A DNA stretch of 64,000 bases from Chitinophagaceae bacterium (GCA_016710745.1 JADJVB010000010.1:248001-312000); one strand, 5' to 3'. Shown: positions 17,311 to 27,974, numbered from the stretch's first letter. Translations and numbers: made by a program. The notes: generated from the letters alone by a model not told the origin.

Positions 17311-18526
17311 TTATATTTTCTTAATAGAATTAAAGCACCGACTGGAAAAATCGTTACAAACAAAATTCCATAATTTAAAGGGAAGTACAGTGTTACCAGT
17401 GCAATTAATAATGGGCCAATAACCTGGCTAAATCTTCCAGCGACTTCAAGAAATCCGAACAAACTACCTTTATCGACCGGATTTGTTATAGAGTTTGATA
17501 TTTCAGAAATTTTTCCCCTTATAATTGAATTATAAGCACCAATTACTAAACTAATTGTTATTATCGATATCCAAAAAGTAAGCCCTTTTGAGATAAGAAA
17601 TAGCAAAACGGGAACGGTCAACCAAATTATTGTAACCAAGACAAGAATTTTCTTTCCCCAAATTTATCACTCAAAAATCCAGAGCACCATGTGGCAATAA
17701 TAGCAATGCCCTGTCCAGCTAATGAGTACATCAAGATTTGCTTTGTTTCAAGATGAGCGTATTCTCGTAAAAAGATTGCAAAAAAGTACGTAACAACAAC
17801 TGCGATTTCGCCAATCAACCAATATATAACTAGAAGTTTAGGAATTGATTTGTTTTCTTTTAGAACTCGTGCAACACTTTTCATTGACCATTGTTTTTTT
17901 TCAACTCTATTGCGTTTATCAATCTTAAAAGAAATAAACAACATTGGTAAGCTTAACGCTAAATTGAAAAGCCCGGCAACTAAAAAAATGAGTTTGTACG
18001 AATCAGGGGCTTCAGTAACAGGTTGATCCAGCAGCTTAAAACCAAAGCAAATACTAGCAGCCAATATACCACCAACATAGCCCATAGCCCACCCTTTGGC
18101 ACTTGTTTTTTGCGCTGTACTTTTGGTTACATCAGGAAGATAGCTATTATAAACTGGTAGAGCAACATAGTAGCCTAAGGAGCTAACGAAATACAAGAGT
18201 ATTGCTCCGATTTTCTCATTACTAATGTCAGTACCTAGGGCTATTGTCGCAAGCACACAAACTAATGTTGGGATTAATATCCCCCAAGATCTCCGGTTCT
18301 TATTTGCTACATATGCCGATAAAAGTGGTGATACTATTGCAGAAGTTAAGATTATTAGCGAAGTAATTATCGCCCATAAACTATCACCTTCAGGTTTAGA
18401 ATTATAAAGGTAATCTTTAAAATATAGCGAAAACCCTATAGTTGAAATCAATAGTGCATGTGCAGAATTCCCCATATCAAAGGCGTACCAAGCCCATGAT
18501 TTAAAATTAGATTTCATTTTTAACAT
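17304..18526 (-). CDS. MFS transporter of the UMF1/Atg22-like family (frameshifted)
   Basis: About 408 residues and 11-12 membrane segments once joined. The start WAWYAFDMGNSAHALLIST is the family hallmark (W-x-Y-D-x-x-N-S-x). The loop DKFGERKILV between segments 8 and 9 is the MFS-type motif. The frame breaks near 17640, where GGGGAAAGAAAATTC lacks one A; restoring it joins SGFLSDKFGERK to ILVLVTIIWLTVPVLLF. The start at 18526 overlaps the upstream membrane-protein gene by 7 bp and the end overlaps the glycosyltransferase gene. It probably exports the product of this small cluster, but substrates of this family vary widely. Confidence 0.82.
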
Positions 18527-19287
18527 ATTTTCTGTGAACTATATGACCTTAGTAATAATATCATGCCTGTTGTAAATATAAAAGTTATAACGTTAATATA
18601 AAACGATAGTTTGCTATTAGGAAAAATAGCAACAGTTTCGTCGTTAAATGAGTGGTAATATGGGTAAGCTACAGACAATACCGCAAACAATGTTAACCAG
18701 TAAATTGTTCTTGAATTTTCTCGGGGAGCCCCTATTATACTTAATGAAACAAAAATAAGTGCAGGCATAAAAGGGCTACTTGACCACCCGGAATTCGAAA
18801 CCAGCAATAAGTTTATACCTAACATGCCCAATGAAATTAAACCTACTGGTATTATATAAAGAGTGGAGACATTAATTTTTCTAAGAAATTTTGGTATCGA
18901 TTTGGTTTCATTTATATATAGCAATAGAAATAGGCAGAGTCCAATAAGGAAAGCAAGAAGAAGGCACAATCCTATTATGTCTTTAGACTCTGAATAAGAA
19001 AAATTGTATAATATAAATGCTTCAGTTAAAAAAAACAAAAGTGATCCACACAATGAAACCCTCCAATAGGGTTTGCTTTTAATATCAAAATATCTTAGAT
19101 CATTCATTAACGATGGAAGAAAAGTCTTTGCGTCATTGTAGGCTGTTCCATTTCTTAAACCATCATGTTTTGTCGGGTCGTATTTCTTTGACAATTCTTC
19201 AACAATTGGTTGTTGAACTGGAGGAGCATTTAATGTTCTAGTATATTCACGAGCATTTACCCAATCTGGTCTATTAATATCCGCCAT
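18520..19287 (-). CDS. Uncharacterised membrane protein, first gene of the GT/MFS cluster
   Basis: A 255-residue protein. The first 80 residues are soluble and charged (YDPTKHDGLRNGTAYNDAKTFLPSL). They are followed by six or seven hydrophobic segments, including SLLFFLTEAFILYNF, IIGLCLLLAFLIGLCLFLLLY and FYINVITFIFTTGMILLL. There is no signal peptide and no motif I recognise. Its stop overlaps the MFS start, so it heads the operon. 19288-19451, upstream of it and downstream of the HTH gene at 19452, is AT-rich with no feature I can name. Confidence 0.7.
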   Translation of the reverse strand: MADINRPDWVNAREYTRTLNAPPVQQPIVEELSKKYDPTKHDGLRNGTAYNDAKTFLPSLMNDLRYFDIKSKPYWRVSLCGSLLFFLTEAFILYNFSYSESKDIIGLCLLLAFLIGLCLFLLLYINETKSIPKFLRKINVSTLYIIPVGLISLGMLGINLLLVSNSGWSSSPFMPALIFVSLSIIGAPRENSRTIYWLTLFAVLSVAYPYYHSFNDETVAIFPNSKLSFYINVITFIFTTGMILLLRSYSSQKIC

Positions 19288-19451
19288 ACTTAGAATTTAG
19301 TTATTCTGAATTGCCATTGCGTGACATAATTATTAGGAACCTTTAATCAAAGTAATCCCAAGGTGAAAGATAGAATGGAAATTTGGTATTGCCGGTTTCC
19401 ATTTTCAAACTTAAATATATGAAATAACTGTATGTAAAAAAAATACTTTCA

Positions 19452-19778
19452 CTAATCGACTTTGCCATGATTGTAATTCGCATCGAAAGGATTATGATTT
19501 AAAAAATCCATTATCTTAAAATATTGTTTTACTCTAGGATTATTCTCCCCTTTTTCCCACCTGCAAACCGTTTGATCATTTAGACCTAATTTCTGTGCTA
19601 CTTCCAATTGAGTTAAGCCAAGTTCAAGCCTTTTCCGAAGTATCTTTTCGCCCAAAGTCTTAGGGTGCCAGGGAAAGCCAGAAATTGGTGGTTTTTTTAT
19701 AGAATGTGTACTTCTGGAAAAAGGCAATGCAGGAAATTGGATGTATTTTTGTTGTTTATTACACAAATGGAAAAGCAT
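19452..19778 (-). CDS. Small HTH (XRE-like) protein at the right edge of the element, start uncertain
   Basis: The conserved part, KTLGEKILRKRLELGLTQLEVAQKLGLNDQTVCRWEKGENNPRVKQYFKIMDFL, is a helix-turn-helix of the type often found as a stand-alone regulator on Bacteroidota elements. The longest frame starts at 19778, but its first 30 codons lie in the mqnC promoter and share the GCATGC that holds the mqnC start, so the real start is probably internal, near the KPPISGFPWHPKTLGE segment. Its 3' end points toward the four-gene cluster. Whether it belongs to the element or to the host is not clear, because the right boundary is unresolved. Confidence 0.65.
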   Translation of the reverse strand: MLFHLCNKQQKYIQFPALPFSRSTHSIKKPPISGFPWHPKTLGEKILRKRLELGLTQLEVAQKLGLNDQTVCRWEKGENNPRVKQYFKIMDFLNHNPFDANYNHGKVD

Positions 19779-20918
19779 GCGATTAAACGATCTATTTAAA
19801 AAGCGCTTCGCTTTGAGTTTCTTACTGTTGAAGAAGGCATATTTATATTTGAAAATGCTGCATTAACAGAGCTCATGTATGTGGCAGATGAATTACGTAA
19901 AAACAGGTGCCCCACGGAAAAGTGACCTGGCAGATCGACCGCAATGTAAATACCACCAATGTTTGTATCGCCAACTGCAAATTTTGCAATTTCTACCGTA
20001 TACCCGGGCACGCCGAAGCCTATATCACCGATATGGAGACCTATAAAGCTAAAATTGAAGAAACCATAAAATACGGCGGTGATCAATTATTATTACAAGG
20101 TGGCCATCACCCCGAACTTGGATTGAGCTTTTATGTACATCTTTTTAAAGAACTAAAATCGCTTTACCCGAATATCAAACTGCACACGTTGGGCCCGCCC
20201 GAAATTGCACATATTACCAAGCTTTCCACTGGACCCCACGGGGAAAAAAGTACACACCGGGAGGTGCTGATGGCTTTACAGGAAGCCGGTATGGACAGCT
20301 TACCGGGTGCCGGTGCCGAAATTTTAACGGATAGGGTCAGACGCCTGATCAGTAAAGGAAAATGCGGCGCACAGGAATGGCTCGATATTATGCACGAGGC
20401 ACATAAACTGAATATCACCACATCGGCCACGATGATGTTTGGCCATGTAGAAACCCCTGCAGGAACGCTTTGAACATTTGGTTAAGATCAGGGAGGTACA
20501 AAGCCGTAAACCGGCTGAGGCAATGGGTTTCCTTGCCTTTATCCCCTTGACCTTCCAGGATGTGGACACCCTTTTGGCGAAAATACGCGGCGTGCATAAT
20601 TTAACCACATCCGATGAGTATATCCGTATGATCGCCATCAGCCGGATCATGTTACCCAATATTTTAAACATCCAGGCCAGCTGGCTTACGGTTGGTAAAC
20701 AAGTGGCGCAAATGTGCTTAAACGCCGGTGCCAATGATTTTGGAAGTATTATGATTGAAGAAAATGTGGTAAGTGCTGCGGGTGCCCCACACCGCTTTAC
20801 CAGCACCAGCATTCAGCAGGCCATTAAAGAAGCCGGCTTTGAACCGCAACTTAGAAACCAGCAATACGAATGGCGAGATATTCCCGCCAGTATAGTTGAA
20901 CAGGTTGTAAATTACTAA
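19777..20918 (+). CDS. mqnC: Dehypoxanthine futalosine cyclase MqnC (frameshifted)
   Basis: A radical SAM enzyme of the futalosine route to menaquinone that closes the ring of dehypoxanthine futalosine. The cluster motif is CIANCKFC (CX3CX2C). The conserved blocks GKVTWQIDRNVNTTNVC, GGDQLLLQGGHHPELGL and TLGPPEIAHI identify MqnC rather than MqnE. Length when corrected is about 380, as expected. Three one-base errors break it: a missing A at about 19801, a missing A at about 19903, and an extra base at about 20470. Correction restores the N-terminus MRLNDLFKKALRFEFL. A TATTTTTG promoter element lies at 19744-19751. Because this pathway is essential for respiration where it occurs, loss is unlikely and assembly error is the better reading. 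Confidence 0.92.
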
Positions 20919-20945
20919 TTACCACCTACCTGGAATACAGTACAT

Positions 20946-21256
20946 ATGAAAACAGAAAACAGAAAGAAATTATTGCATCGTTTTAGAATAGTGGGTATCG
21001 CAGAAGGTATCTCGTTTTTGGTTTTACTATTGATTGCGATGCCCATGAAATATTTTATGCAAATTCCTGAAGCTGTGAAGTTTACAGGCTGGGTGCATGG
21101 CGCACTTTTATCACATTTATTTACCTGGCTTTTGAAGTCATGGGAAGCCTGAAGAAGAATTTTACCTGGTTTTTTGAAAGCCTTTGCTGCTGCATTTATT
21201 CCGCTGGGCACTTTTATTTTCGACAGGCAATTAAAAAAGAGGAGGCCTCTTTATAG
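20946..21256 (+). CDS. DUF3817-family small membrane protein (frameshifted)
   Basis: The N-terminus (HRFRIVGIAEGISFLVLLLIAMPMKYF) is the DUF3817 signature: a short basic start, G-x-x-E-G-x-S-F-L, and a first membrane segment. It is followed by VKFTGWVHGAL. Three indels near 21107, 21173 and 21233, all in T- or A-runs, scramble the rest. Corrected, it reads FITFIYLAFEVMG, then AFAAAFIPLGTFIFDRQLKKEEASL, a normal C-terminus, for about 103 residues and three membrane segments. Function is unknown. It lies 27 bp after mqnC on the same strand and may be co-transcribed with it. Confidence 0.78.
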
Positions 21257-21397
21257 ATAATATTTATTATTTGTTATCGGTTTAATGTCGTGTTAAAGAA
21301 AGCAATAACGCTTATTTAACGGCAATTTGAGGTTTGATACTCCATTTCCCGCTATTTATTTTAAATTTGACGAGATATCTTATCAAATTAAATTAAT

Positions 21398-22723
21398 ATG
21401 CTTAAACAAATACGCTTAAAAAGTACCGCGCTCCTGCTTACTTTTTTAACAATCTTTAGTTTTCAACAGGCAAAAGCACAAAACAAAGCTGAGGTATTAC
21501 ACCAGCTTAATTCGCTTTTGATCAATACGGTAATGGTAGATTTTTTTACGCCTCCGGTTGCGGCGCGTATCTATTCTTACCCCAATATTGCCTTCTACGA
21601 ATGTATCCGGTTGGATGATCCAACGTTGACCACTTTTTCGGGCAAGCTAAAAACCTGGCGCATTGCCGGCACCCGCGAATAAAAGTGAAATTGACCTGCC
21701 TATTGCTGCCGCCATTGCTTTTTCCTATACAGCGCAAAGCCTGGTGGGTACCGAAAAAAACTTTGAGGACTGGCGGCAAAAATTCATAGACTCCATTTTA
21801 TATAACCAGCAGAATGCCGAGCGTGTAAAAGCTGCCATCATGTATGGAAAATCTGTGGCCGACAAGATTTTGGCATGGGCCAAAAATGATAACTATAGTG
21901 AATCCCGTGGTTATCCAAGATTCACCCTTTCAGGAAAAGAAGGCAGCTGGCAACCAACACCGGCGGATTATGCACAGGCCATTGAACCGCACTGGAATAC
22001 GATGCGTCCGTATACCTTAGATTCGGCTTCGCAATTTTCTCCCAAGGAAAAACTGGTCTATAGCCTTAAAAAAAGTTCTGAATTCTATAAAACGGTGATG
22101 GAAGTGTACAAAATTGTAAAAGATCTGGATACCACGCAAAAAGCCACTGCCAAATATTGGGATGACAATCCCAATGTTTCGGTTAACCTGGGTCACCTGA
22201 ACTATTTTATTCATAAAATTTCTCCGGGAGGTCATTGGCTAATGATAACCAAACAGGCCTGCCAGAAAAAAACGAATCGGTTGGCCGCTCTTCACTGGCC
22301 TATACGTTAACTTCCATTGCCCTGTTTGATGCCTTTATTTGTTCCTGGTATGAAAAATACAAGACAGATCTGATAAGGCCGATCACGGTGATCAACGACC
22401 GTATAGATAAGAACTGGCAGCCCTATATTCAAACGCCGCCATTTCCCGAATTTACCAGCGGCCATGCCGTAATTTCCAATGCTGCAGCCACGGTGCTTAC
22501 CGCTTTGTTTGGCAGCGATTTTGCATTTACCGACAAAACAGAAATACCCTTTGGCAATACGTCCCGCAGTTTCAAATCTTTTTATGAGGCCTCTGATGAA
22601 GTAACCTGGAGCCGGGTGTACGGTGGTATCCACTACCCCGCAACGGCACGTATCAGCATTGTGCAGGGAAGAGAAATTGGAAATCATGTGTTGACAACTT
22701 TGTATCCGGCTGCGCTTAAATAA
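21398..22723 (+). CDS. Vanadium-dependent haloperoxidase-like PAP2 protein (frameshifted)
   Basis: An exported protein of about 441 residues with a signal peptide ending QQAKAQ. The PAP2/vanadate pocket motifs are in the C-terminal half: LIRPITVIND, PEFTSGHAVISN (Ser-Gly-His) and RVYGGIHYPATA. The upstream helical region PGGHWLMI fits the bacterial vanadium haloperoxidase/phosphatase group common in Bacteroidota. Two shifts break the frame: near 21645-21660, and at the A-run near 22268, where one extra A restores CQKKNESVGRSSLAYTLTSIALFDAF. It is followed after 8 bp by a CRTAC1-type VCBS gene, so the two likely form an operon. Halide oxidation is not certain; many members act as phosphatases or have no known substrate. 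Confidence 0.82.
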
Positions 22724-22731
22724 AACCAATT

Positions 22732-25700
22732 ATGACATTATTTAGACCGCTTGTTTTATCTTTTTTGGTCACTTTTTTATTTGTTTATCCTGCATCGGCC
22801 CAGCAAACAAACAAGGCCAAACAGTTTACTTCCCCTGCCCGGAAGTATTACAGGCATAGGGTTTAGAAATGACATCGTGGAAACCCCCAACATGTTCATG
22901 TACATGTATGAGAACCTGTATGTTGGTGCCGGCGTTGCGGTTGGCGATATTAACAACGACGGATTAACTGATATTTTTTTCTCCTCAACCCTGGGCAGCA
23001 CAAAGCTGTATCTAAACCTGGGTGATCTCAAGTTCCAGGATATAACAGAAGCGGCTGGTGTTAATGGCGGTGATGGTATTAAAACCGGCTGCAGCATGGT
23101 CGACATCAATAACGATGGCTATCTTGATATTTTCATTTGCAAGTCGGGGTATAAGGATCCAGATCTCCGTAAAAAAATATTGTATATCAACAACAAGAAC
23201 GGCACATTTACCAACCGGGCTGCTGAGTATGGACTGGAAGAATCAAGCTATACCATGCAGGCTTATTTTTTTGATTACGACAATGACGGCGACAAAGATG
23301 TTTACTTTTTGGACCACCCGATCGACTTTAGTAAATCGATGACCATACCGGCTACAATGGTAAACGGAAAAATTGTGTATGCCCAGGATACCAACACGGT
23401 TTATGTAAGCGACAGGCTTTTTGAAAACCGAAATGGAAAATTTGTTGACGTTACCAAAAAAGCGGGGCTTATTAACCACGCCTTTGGTTTGAGTGCTTCC
23501 ATTGCCGATATTAACGGCGATGGCTGGCCCGATATTTATACGGCCAATGATTTTAATAAACCCGATTTTTTATACATCAATAACCGAAACGGAACCTTTA
23601 CCAACAGGCTTACTGAATACATCAAGCATGTCAGTTTTTCGGCCATGGGCTCGGATATCAGTGATTTTAACAACGACGGACATGAAGATATTTATGTGGT
23701 GGATATGGCTGTTGAAAACCCGGTGAGGCAAAAACAGCTCTTTGCTGTAAACCAGAACTACGACAAGTTTGAACTGCTTTTAAAATACGGCCTGTATTAT
23801 CAATACCCACACAATAGCCTGCAATTAAATAATGCCGATGGCAGTTTTAGCGAAATAGCCAACTATTCGGGCGTTGCAGAAACAGAATGGAGCTGGGCGC
23901 CGCTGCTGGTAGATTTAGACAATGACGGATGGAAAGATATCTATGTGACCAACGGTTTGAAACGTGATATAACCGATTGGGATTACAAGGTTTTCGTGCT
24001 TGATTCCATTATAAACTCGATGAACCGGGGACAGGCTGTTAATTTGAATGCCTGGCTGCAGGCCATTCCATCGGTACCCACAAAAAATTATTTTTATCAC
24101 AATAACGGAAGCTTAAAATTTGAAAATTATACCGACGTTTGGAGTGATGCGTCCGAGTCTTTTCGAGCGGTGCTGCCTATGCTGACTTTGATAATGATGG
24201 CGACCTGGATTTGGTGGTAAATAATGTTGATGGTCCGGCGTTCATTTTAAAAACAATACCCGGGACCTCGCAACTGCATCGCATTATCTCAGATTCAAAT
24301 TTTTTAAAGCGCCGGGTTCGTTTAACGAAGTATATGGAACAACCGTAAAATTAACCGATGCTAAAGGGCAAATTCAGTTTCAGCATTATCACCCGCAACG
24401 TGGTTTTTTGTCGAGCATGGAACATGTTTTACATTTTGGTACGGCCGACGAAACCGTTATTCCAAAAATTGAAATAACCTTTCCCAACCAAAAAAAGATC
24501 GTGTTAGAAAATGTTGCTGTTGACCAGGAGCTTACCTTATATGAATCAAATGCGGTTAACACAAACAACCCGGTAGCGTCAAAATCAAATACGCAGTTTA
24601 AAGATATTACCGCTGCCGGCAAATTAAAGTACACACAAACGGAAAACGATTTTATCGATTTTAAGAGAGAACCCTTAATACCTTATAAATGCAGCCGTAA
24701 AGGGCCCTATTTTGCCAAAGCAGATGTAAACGGAGATGGAAGACAAGATATCTTTATAGGCGGCTCTTCGGTTAGTGAAGGCAAATTGATGTTGCAAAAT
24801 GCCGATGGCTCCTTTGCCGAATCTAAACAACCGGCATTTGCGGCTGATAAAAAAAGTGAAGATATGAGCTCGCTTTTCTTTGATGCCGATGGCGACGGGG
24901 ATGTTGACCTGTATGTGGTTAGCGGTGGCGCTGAATTTAAAGCCGGCACCAATTTATATCAGGACAGGTTATATCTCAATAATGGCAAGGGCGTATTTAC
25001 CAAATCTGCCAATGCCTTGCCAATAGCCGGTTTCAACGGATCCTGTGTAACCGCTTTGGATTTTGATAACGACGGTGATATGGATTTGTTTGTTGGCGGG
25101 CACGTTGTACCCGGCATGTTTCCAAAACCCGACAGGAGTATGTTGTTACAAAACAATAAAGGCATTTTTACAGATGTAACGGAGCAATATGCAAAGGCCC
25201 TGCTACATCCGGGCATTGTTAACCAGGCCGTTTGGGCTGATGTGGATGGCGATGGAAAAAATGAGCTATCGATTGCCGGTGAGTGGATGCCTTTGGAGAT
25301 TTTCAGTTTCCAGGAAGGGCAATTTGTAAAAAAACAACAATCGGTACATATCATCTTACCATCTAAAAAAGATACACTCATCAATATGGATGCACTAAGC
25401 GGCTGGTGGTACAATATGAAAGCCGAAGATTTGAATAATGACGGCCGTATGGATTTTGTGCTGGCAAACCGTGGTTTAAACTCAACCATCAAAGGAAATA
25501 TTAACGAGCCTTGTACGATCTATGCCAAAGACTTTGATAACAACGGAAGTTACGACGCTGTACTTGGGTTTTATCAATGGGGTAAATGTTATCCGCTTTT
25601 CAGCCGCGATCAGTTAATAGACCAGATACCGTCCATGCGTAAGAAATTTGTTCGCTACAAAGACTATTCAGGCAAAACATTGGATGATATTTTTACCGCG

Positions 25701-26105
25701 GCGGAAAAAAACAATATGGAGGTTTTTAAAACCAACTTTTTTGAATCAGGCACCTTAATGAATGAAGGCAACGGCGTTTTCCGTTTTATACCTTTCCCCG
25801 AAAAAGCCCAGCTCTCAAACATCAATGATGTAGTTGTTGATGATATTGACAACGATGGTGTAAAAGATATTTTAGTTTGTGGTAACACCGATGACCCTGC
25901 TGTAATGGTGGGCGTATATGATGCAACATCTGCCCTGGTTTTAAAGGGAATGGGTAACGGCAACTTTACCGCTGTTTCTCCGGCCGAAAATGGCTTAACC
26001 GTAAGGGGTGAATCCCGCCGGATTATTTACCTGAAGGATAAAAACAAGGCCACGGTTATCTTTTTAAAAAATGACGCAGCTGCGCAGGTTTTCAGGAAGG
26101 ACTAA
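22732..26105 (+). CDS. Exported VCBS/FG-GAP-repeat, CRTAC1/ASPIC-UnbV-type protein (frameshifted)
   Basis: About 1120 residues with a signal peptide (FLVTFLFVYPASAQQ). Repeated calcium-binding beta-propeller motifs DINNDG, DYDNDGD, DINGDGWPD, DFNNDGHEDIY, DLDNDGWKD, DFDNDGDMDLF and DDIDNDGVKD mark FG-GAP/VCBS units. The middle FLSSMEHVLHFGTADETVIPKIEITFPN is the ASPIC/UnbV domain. A second propeller follows. Frameshifts near 22843 (CCCC should be CCC), near 24168 and near 24253 split it. All are homopolymers, and the corrected frame reads SGAAYADFDNDGDLDLVVNN through the break. The protein is probably periplasmic or surface-located. The ligand is unknown; related genes are often next to SusCD-type or oxidase-like genes, and here it follows a haloperoxidase-like gene. 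Confidence 0.85.
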
Positions 26106-26108
26106 ATA

Positions 26109-26516
26109 TTATTTCAATAACAGTTTTTTGAACTTTTCTATCTCTGCAATTTCGATGGCCGGGATATTTTCATTGTTATCAAATTTCGATTTTAAAAACA
26201 GCAGTCTTTTATGTTGCGGGTATTTGTCTAAAATTTCAACAATCATTTTGCCAAGCGCTTCGTCTTTTACAGGCATCGGTAAGGTTATGGTTGCCGCAGC
26301 CCTTTCCCGTACCGGTTTCTTTTTTATGATGGCTTCCAGTGTAGCGACCTTACCCTGCGATATACGCTCTGTTTTTAAGGCCTTACTGTGGAGGCCTTCG
26401 AGTTGTTTTCGGCTCAATCCGCCGCGATTGCAGTATTGCTGATGTAAACTGTTTACAAAGTTTGAAGTTGGGTGAGCCTTCACCATGTCAGTTAATATAT
26501 CTAAGAGTATATCCAT
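26109..26516 (-). CDS. Uncharacterised small helical protein
   Basis: A 135-residue protein from the ATG at 26516 (MDILLDILTDMVKAHPTSNF); the longer frame upstream runs into the MOSC gene end and is unlikely. It is basic and helical, with LSRKQLEGLHSKALK and a C-terminus IPAIEIAEIEKFKKLLLK. I recall similar short proteins in Bacteroidota without any assigned role. It ends 4 bp before the stop of the convergent VCBS gene, so the two 3' ends abut with no room for a separate terminator. Confidence 0.6.
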   Translation of the reverse strand: MDILLDILTDMVKAHPTSNFVNSLHQQYCNRGGLSRKQLEGLHSKALKTERISQGKVATLEAIIKKKPVRERAAATITLPMPVKDEALGKMIVEILDKYPQHKRLLFLKSKFDNNENIPAIEIAEIEKFKKLLLK

Positions 26517-26565
26517 TCTATTTGTATGAAAGTAATGTTTTTTATTTAGGTTATCTCCGGAAACA

Positions 26566-27382
26566 TTATTGAATAAACAGATCAGCAAAACGTTTTTTAC
26601 CAACAATCTCCAACTCCTCTCCAACTTCAATCCATTTTCCAAATTCGGTTGGTGGTATGTAGCAGTCTACAGATAAATAATAGCTATGGTCATATTCTTT
26701 CAGATTCGACCAATCGGGAAGTTTGGCTTCTCTTTTTTGTAACAAAGGTTTTTTGAAAACCGTGGATCAGGTCGCCGGTTTGTGGATGGCGGGTTGGCAC
26801 AACACATCTGGCGCGCGGTGCAAGGCCCAAAAAAGTTGCATCGCCAATTTTAAATTCAATTGCAGATTCTTCACCATTAAATAAATGATCCTCCCAAAAT
26901 GCAGGCACATTGTCAATTTCGATGGTTGCCCTGAAACGTTTTCTCGTTTCTTCAAGCGGCATATCGCTGAACCAATTTCCAACCTGCTTCAGACTGGCGG
27001 TTGACAGAACGGTAACACCGCTTTTTACCGGCACATCTAAAAACCCGCCGTCCGTATGCTGTTGCAAACTAACCGGCATACCAAAAAATCCGGAAAGAAA
27101 TTCGTTAATTGTTGTTTTGTCTTCTGCAAAACGAAACTGATTCCAGGCACTTGCCATTTCATGTTTAAATGAAATAATTTGGTTTTCAAAATCTACCTGC
27201 GACCGGAGAAGATGTACCAAAGCATTTTTTTTTCCATTTACATATTTTCCATCAGCATCAAAAATGGCGTACTCCCGGTCGTGAATTAAACTGCCTCCGG
27301 TACCGATCTGTGCTTTTTGTACTGTAACCCCATCAAGTGATTTCACCGGATATACCGTGATGTATTTAACAACTGGAGCCAT
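26566..27382 (-). CDS. MOSC-domain protein (frameshifted near the end)
   Basis: The protein has an N-terminal MOSC beta-barrel (VKYITVYPVKSLDGVTV) and a C-terminal MOSC domain with the block APRARCVVPTRHPQTGD, whose Cys is the conserved sulfur or molybdenum-cofactor-binding residue. Family members handle the molybdenum cofactor, including mARC-like N-hydroxylamine reduction. The frame breaks in the A6 run near 26715. Removing one A continues TKREAKLPDWSNLKEYDHSYYL to a natural stop at 26566-26568, giving 271 residues, the normal size. It is followed by the small helical gene 49 bp later. Confidence 0.88.
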
Positions 27383-27492
27383 AACCCGTTTATTGAATAG
27401 TTGAAAGTTAAAGAAAATATAAAGCCCGGCATATTTTAAACGACTACCTGTTACTCCGGTCTATTACCTATAACCAATTTAAAACTTTATTT

Positions 27493-27615
27493 ATGAAAAA
27501 ATATTTACAACTCGAAATCTCCAAAGCCGAAGCACTGATATTTTTTGCCATCATTTGCTGGATTGCAGCATCCCTTTTTGTTGACCTGCCCAAGGTAAAT
27601 TCACTTGGCCACTAA
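27493..27615 (+). CDS. Very small membrane protein (40 aa)
   Basis: ATG at 27493 opens MKKYLQLEISKAEALIFFAIICWIAASLFVDLP, a short amphipathic start and one hydrophobic segment (about residues 14-30), ending in SLGH. No Shine-Dalgarno is evident, which is normal in Bacteroidota. Coding status rests only on the membrane-like composition, and no neighbour suggests a function. It stands alone between the MOSC gene and the next small ORF. Confidence 0.35.
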   Translation: MKKYLQLEISKAEALIFFAIICWIAASLFVDLPKVNSLGH

Positions 27616-27715
27616 CCGTGTTTTTACGTTATTTATGGCAATTCAACTATATTGGCTGCTCATAGTACAATAATTGTATCGTTGCGCCGTTACAAGTTTG
27701 TATAAACCCGGAACC

Positions 27716-27871
27716 ATGAACAGAACCCCGTACCAGCCTAAAAAAGGCCATGTTATTATACAGGCCATAAAAATTTTCATCGGTAAGATCAGGCAAAATC
27801 CGGATGTATACCCGATACGTTATTACAAAAAGAATCGTAAGTTTCGCAACAGTTTTAATGAAGTGCGGTAA
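27716..27871 (+). CDS. Possible small basic protein (51 aa)
   Basis: From ATG 27716: MNRTPYQPKKGHVIIQAIKIF, then a Lys/Arg/Tyr-rich tail ending RKFRNSFNEVR. It is strongly basic, as small ribosome- or DNA-associated proteins can be, but nothing specific is recognised. It could equally be a chance frame in the 760-bp gap 27383-28144. Confidence 0.25.
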   Translation: MNRTPYQPKKGHVIIQAIKIFIGKIRQNPDVYPIRYYKKNRKFRNSFNEVR

Positions 27872-27925
27872 AACAAAAAAAACGTTTACGGAATATACTT
27901 CACTTTAAATTAAGTAAAACTGCTC

Positions 27926-27956
27926 TTGACAACTGCGTTTTGAATTTGTACTTTTG
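27926..27956 (+). promoter_or_regulatory. Consensus Bacteroidota promoter
   Basis: TTG at 27926-27928 (within TTGACA), a 20-nt spacer, and TACTTTTG at 27949-27956 match the TTG-N20-TAnnTTTG pattern. Transcription would begin near 27963, 12 bp before the ATG of the 44-codon ORF. Confidence 0.7.
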
Positions 27957-27974
27957 ATATATTAAATCCAACGT

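Larger units (their letters stand above)
4583..19776. mobile_element. Putative integrated element with large serine recombinase and defence-type cargo
   Basis: The segment is bounded on the left by a large serine recombinase ending at 4607 and on the right by the mqnC promoter and start. Both flanks are housekeeping-type chromosome, while the inside is visibly AT-richer and holds ssb-like, ardC-like, XRE, ImmA and ubiquitin-like genes typical of integrative elements. It lies between two divergent genes (aspartyl protease and mqnC), so insertion need not have broken either one. No conjugation machinery is visible. I searched by eye for direct repeats at the two edges and found none convincing; serine recombinases need only a 2-bp crossover, so this is not decisive. 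The right edge could lie anywhere from about 19290 to 19776. Confidence 0.6.

Noticed and set aside
4540..19790. Direct-repeat attachment sites at the element ends
   Set aside because: The best shared strings are 7-9 bp, AT-rich and partly inside genes, so they are consistent with chance.
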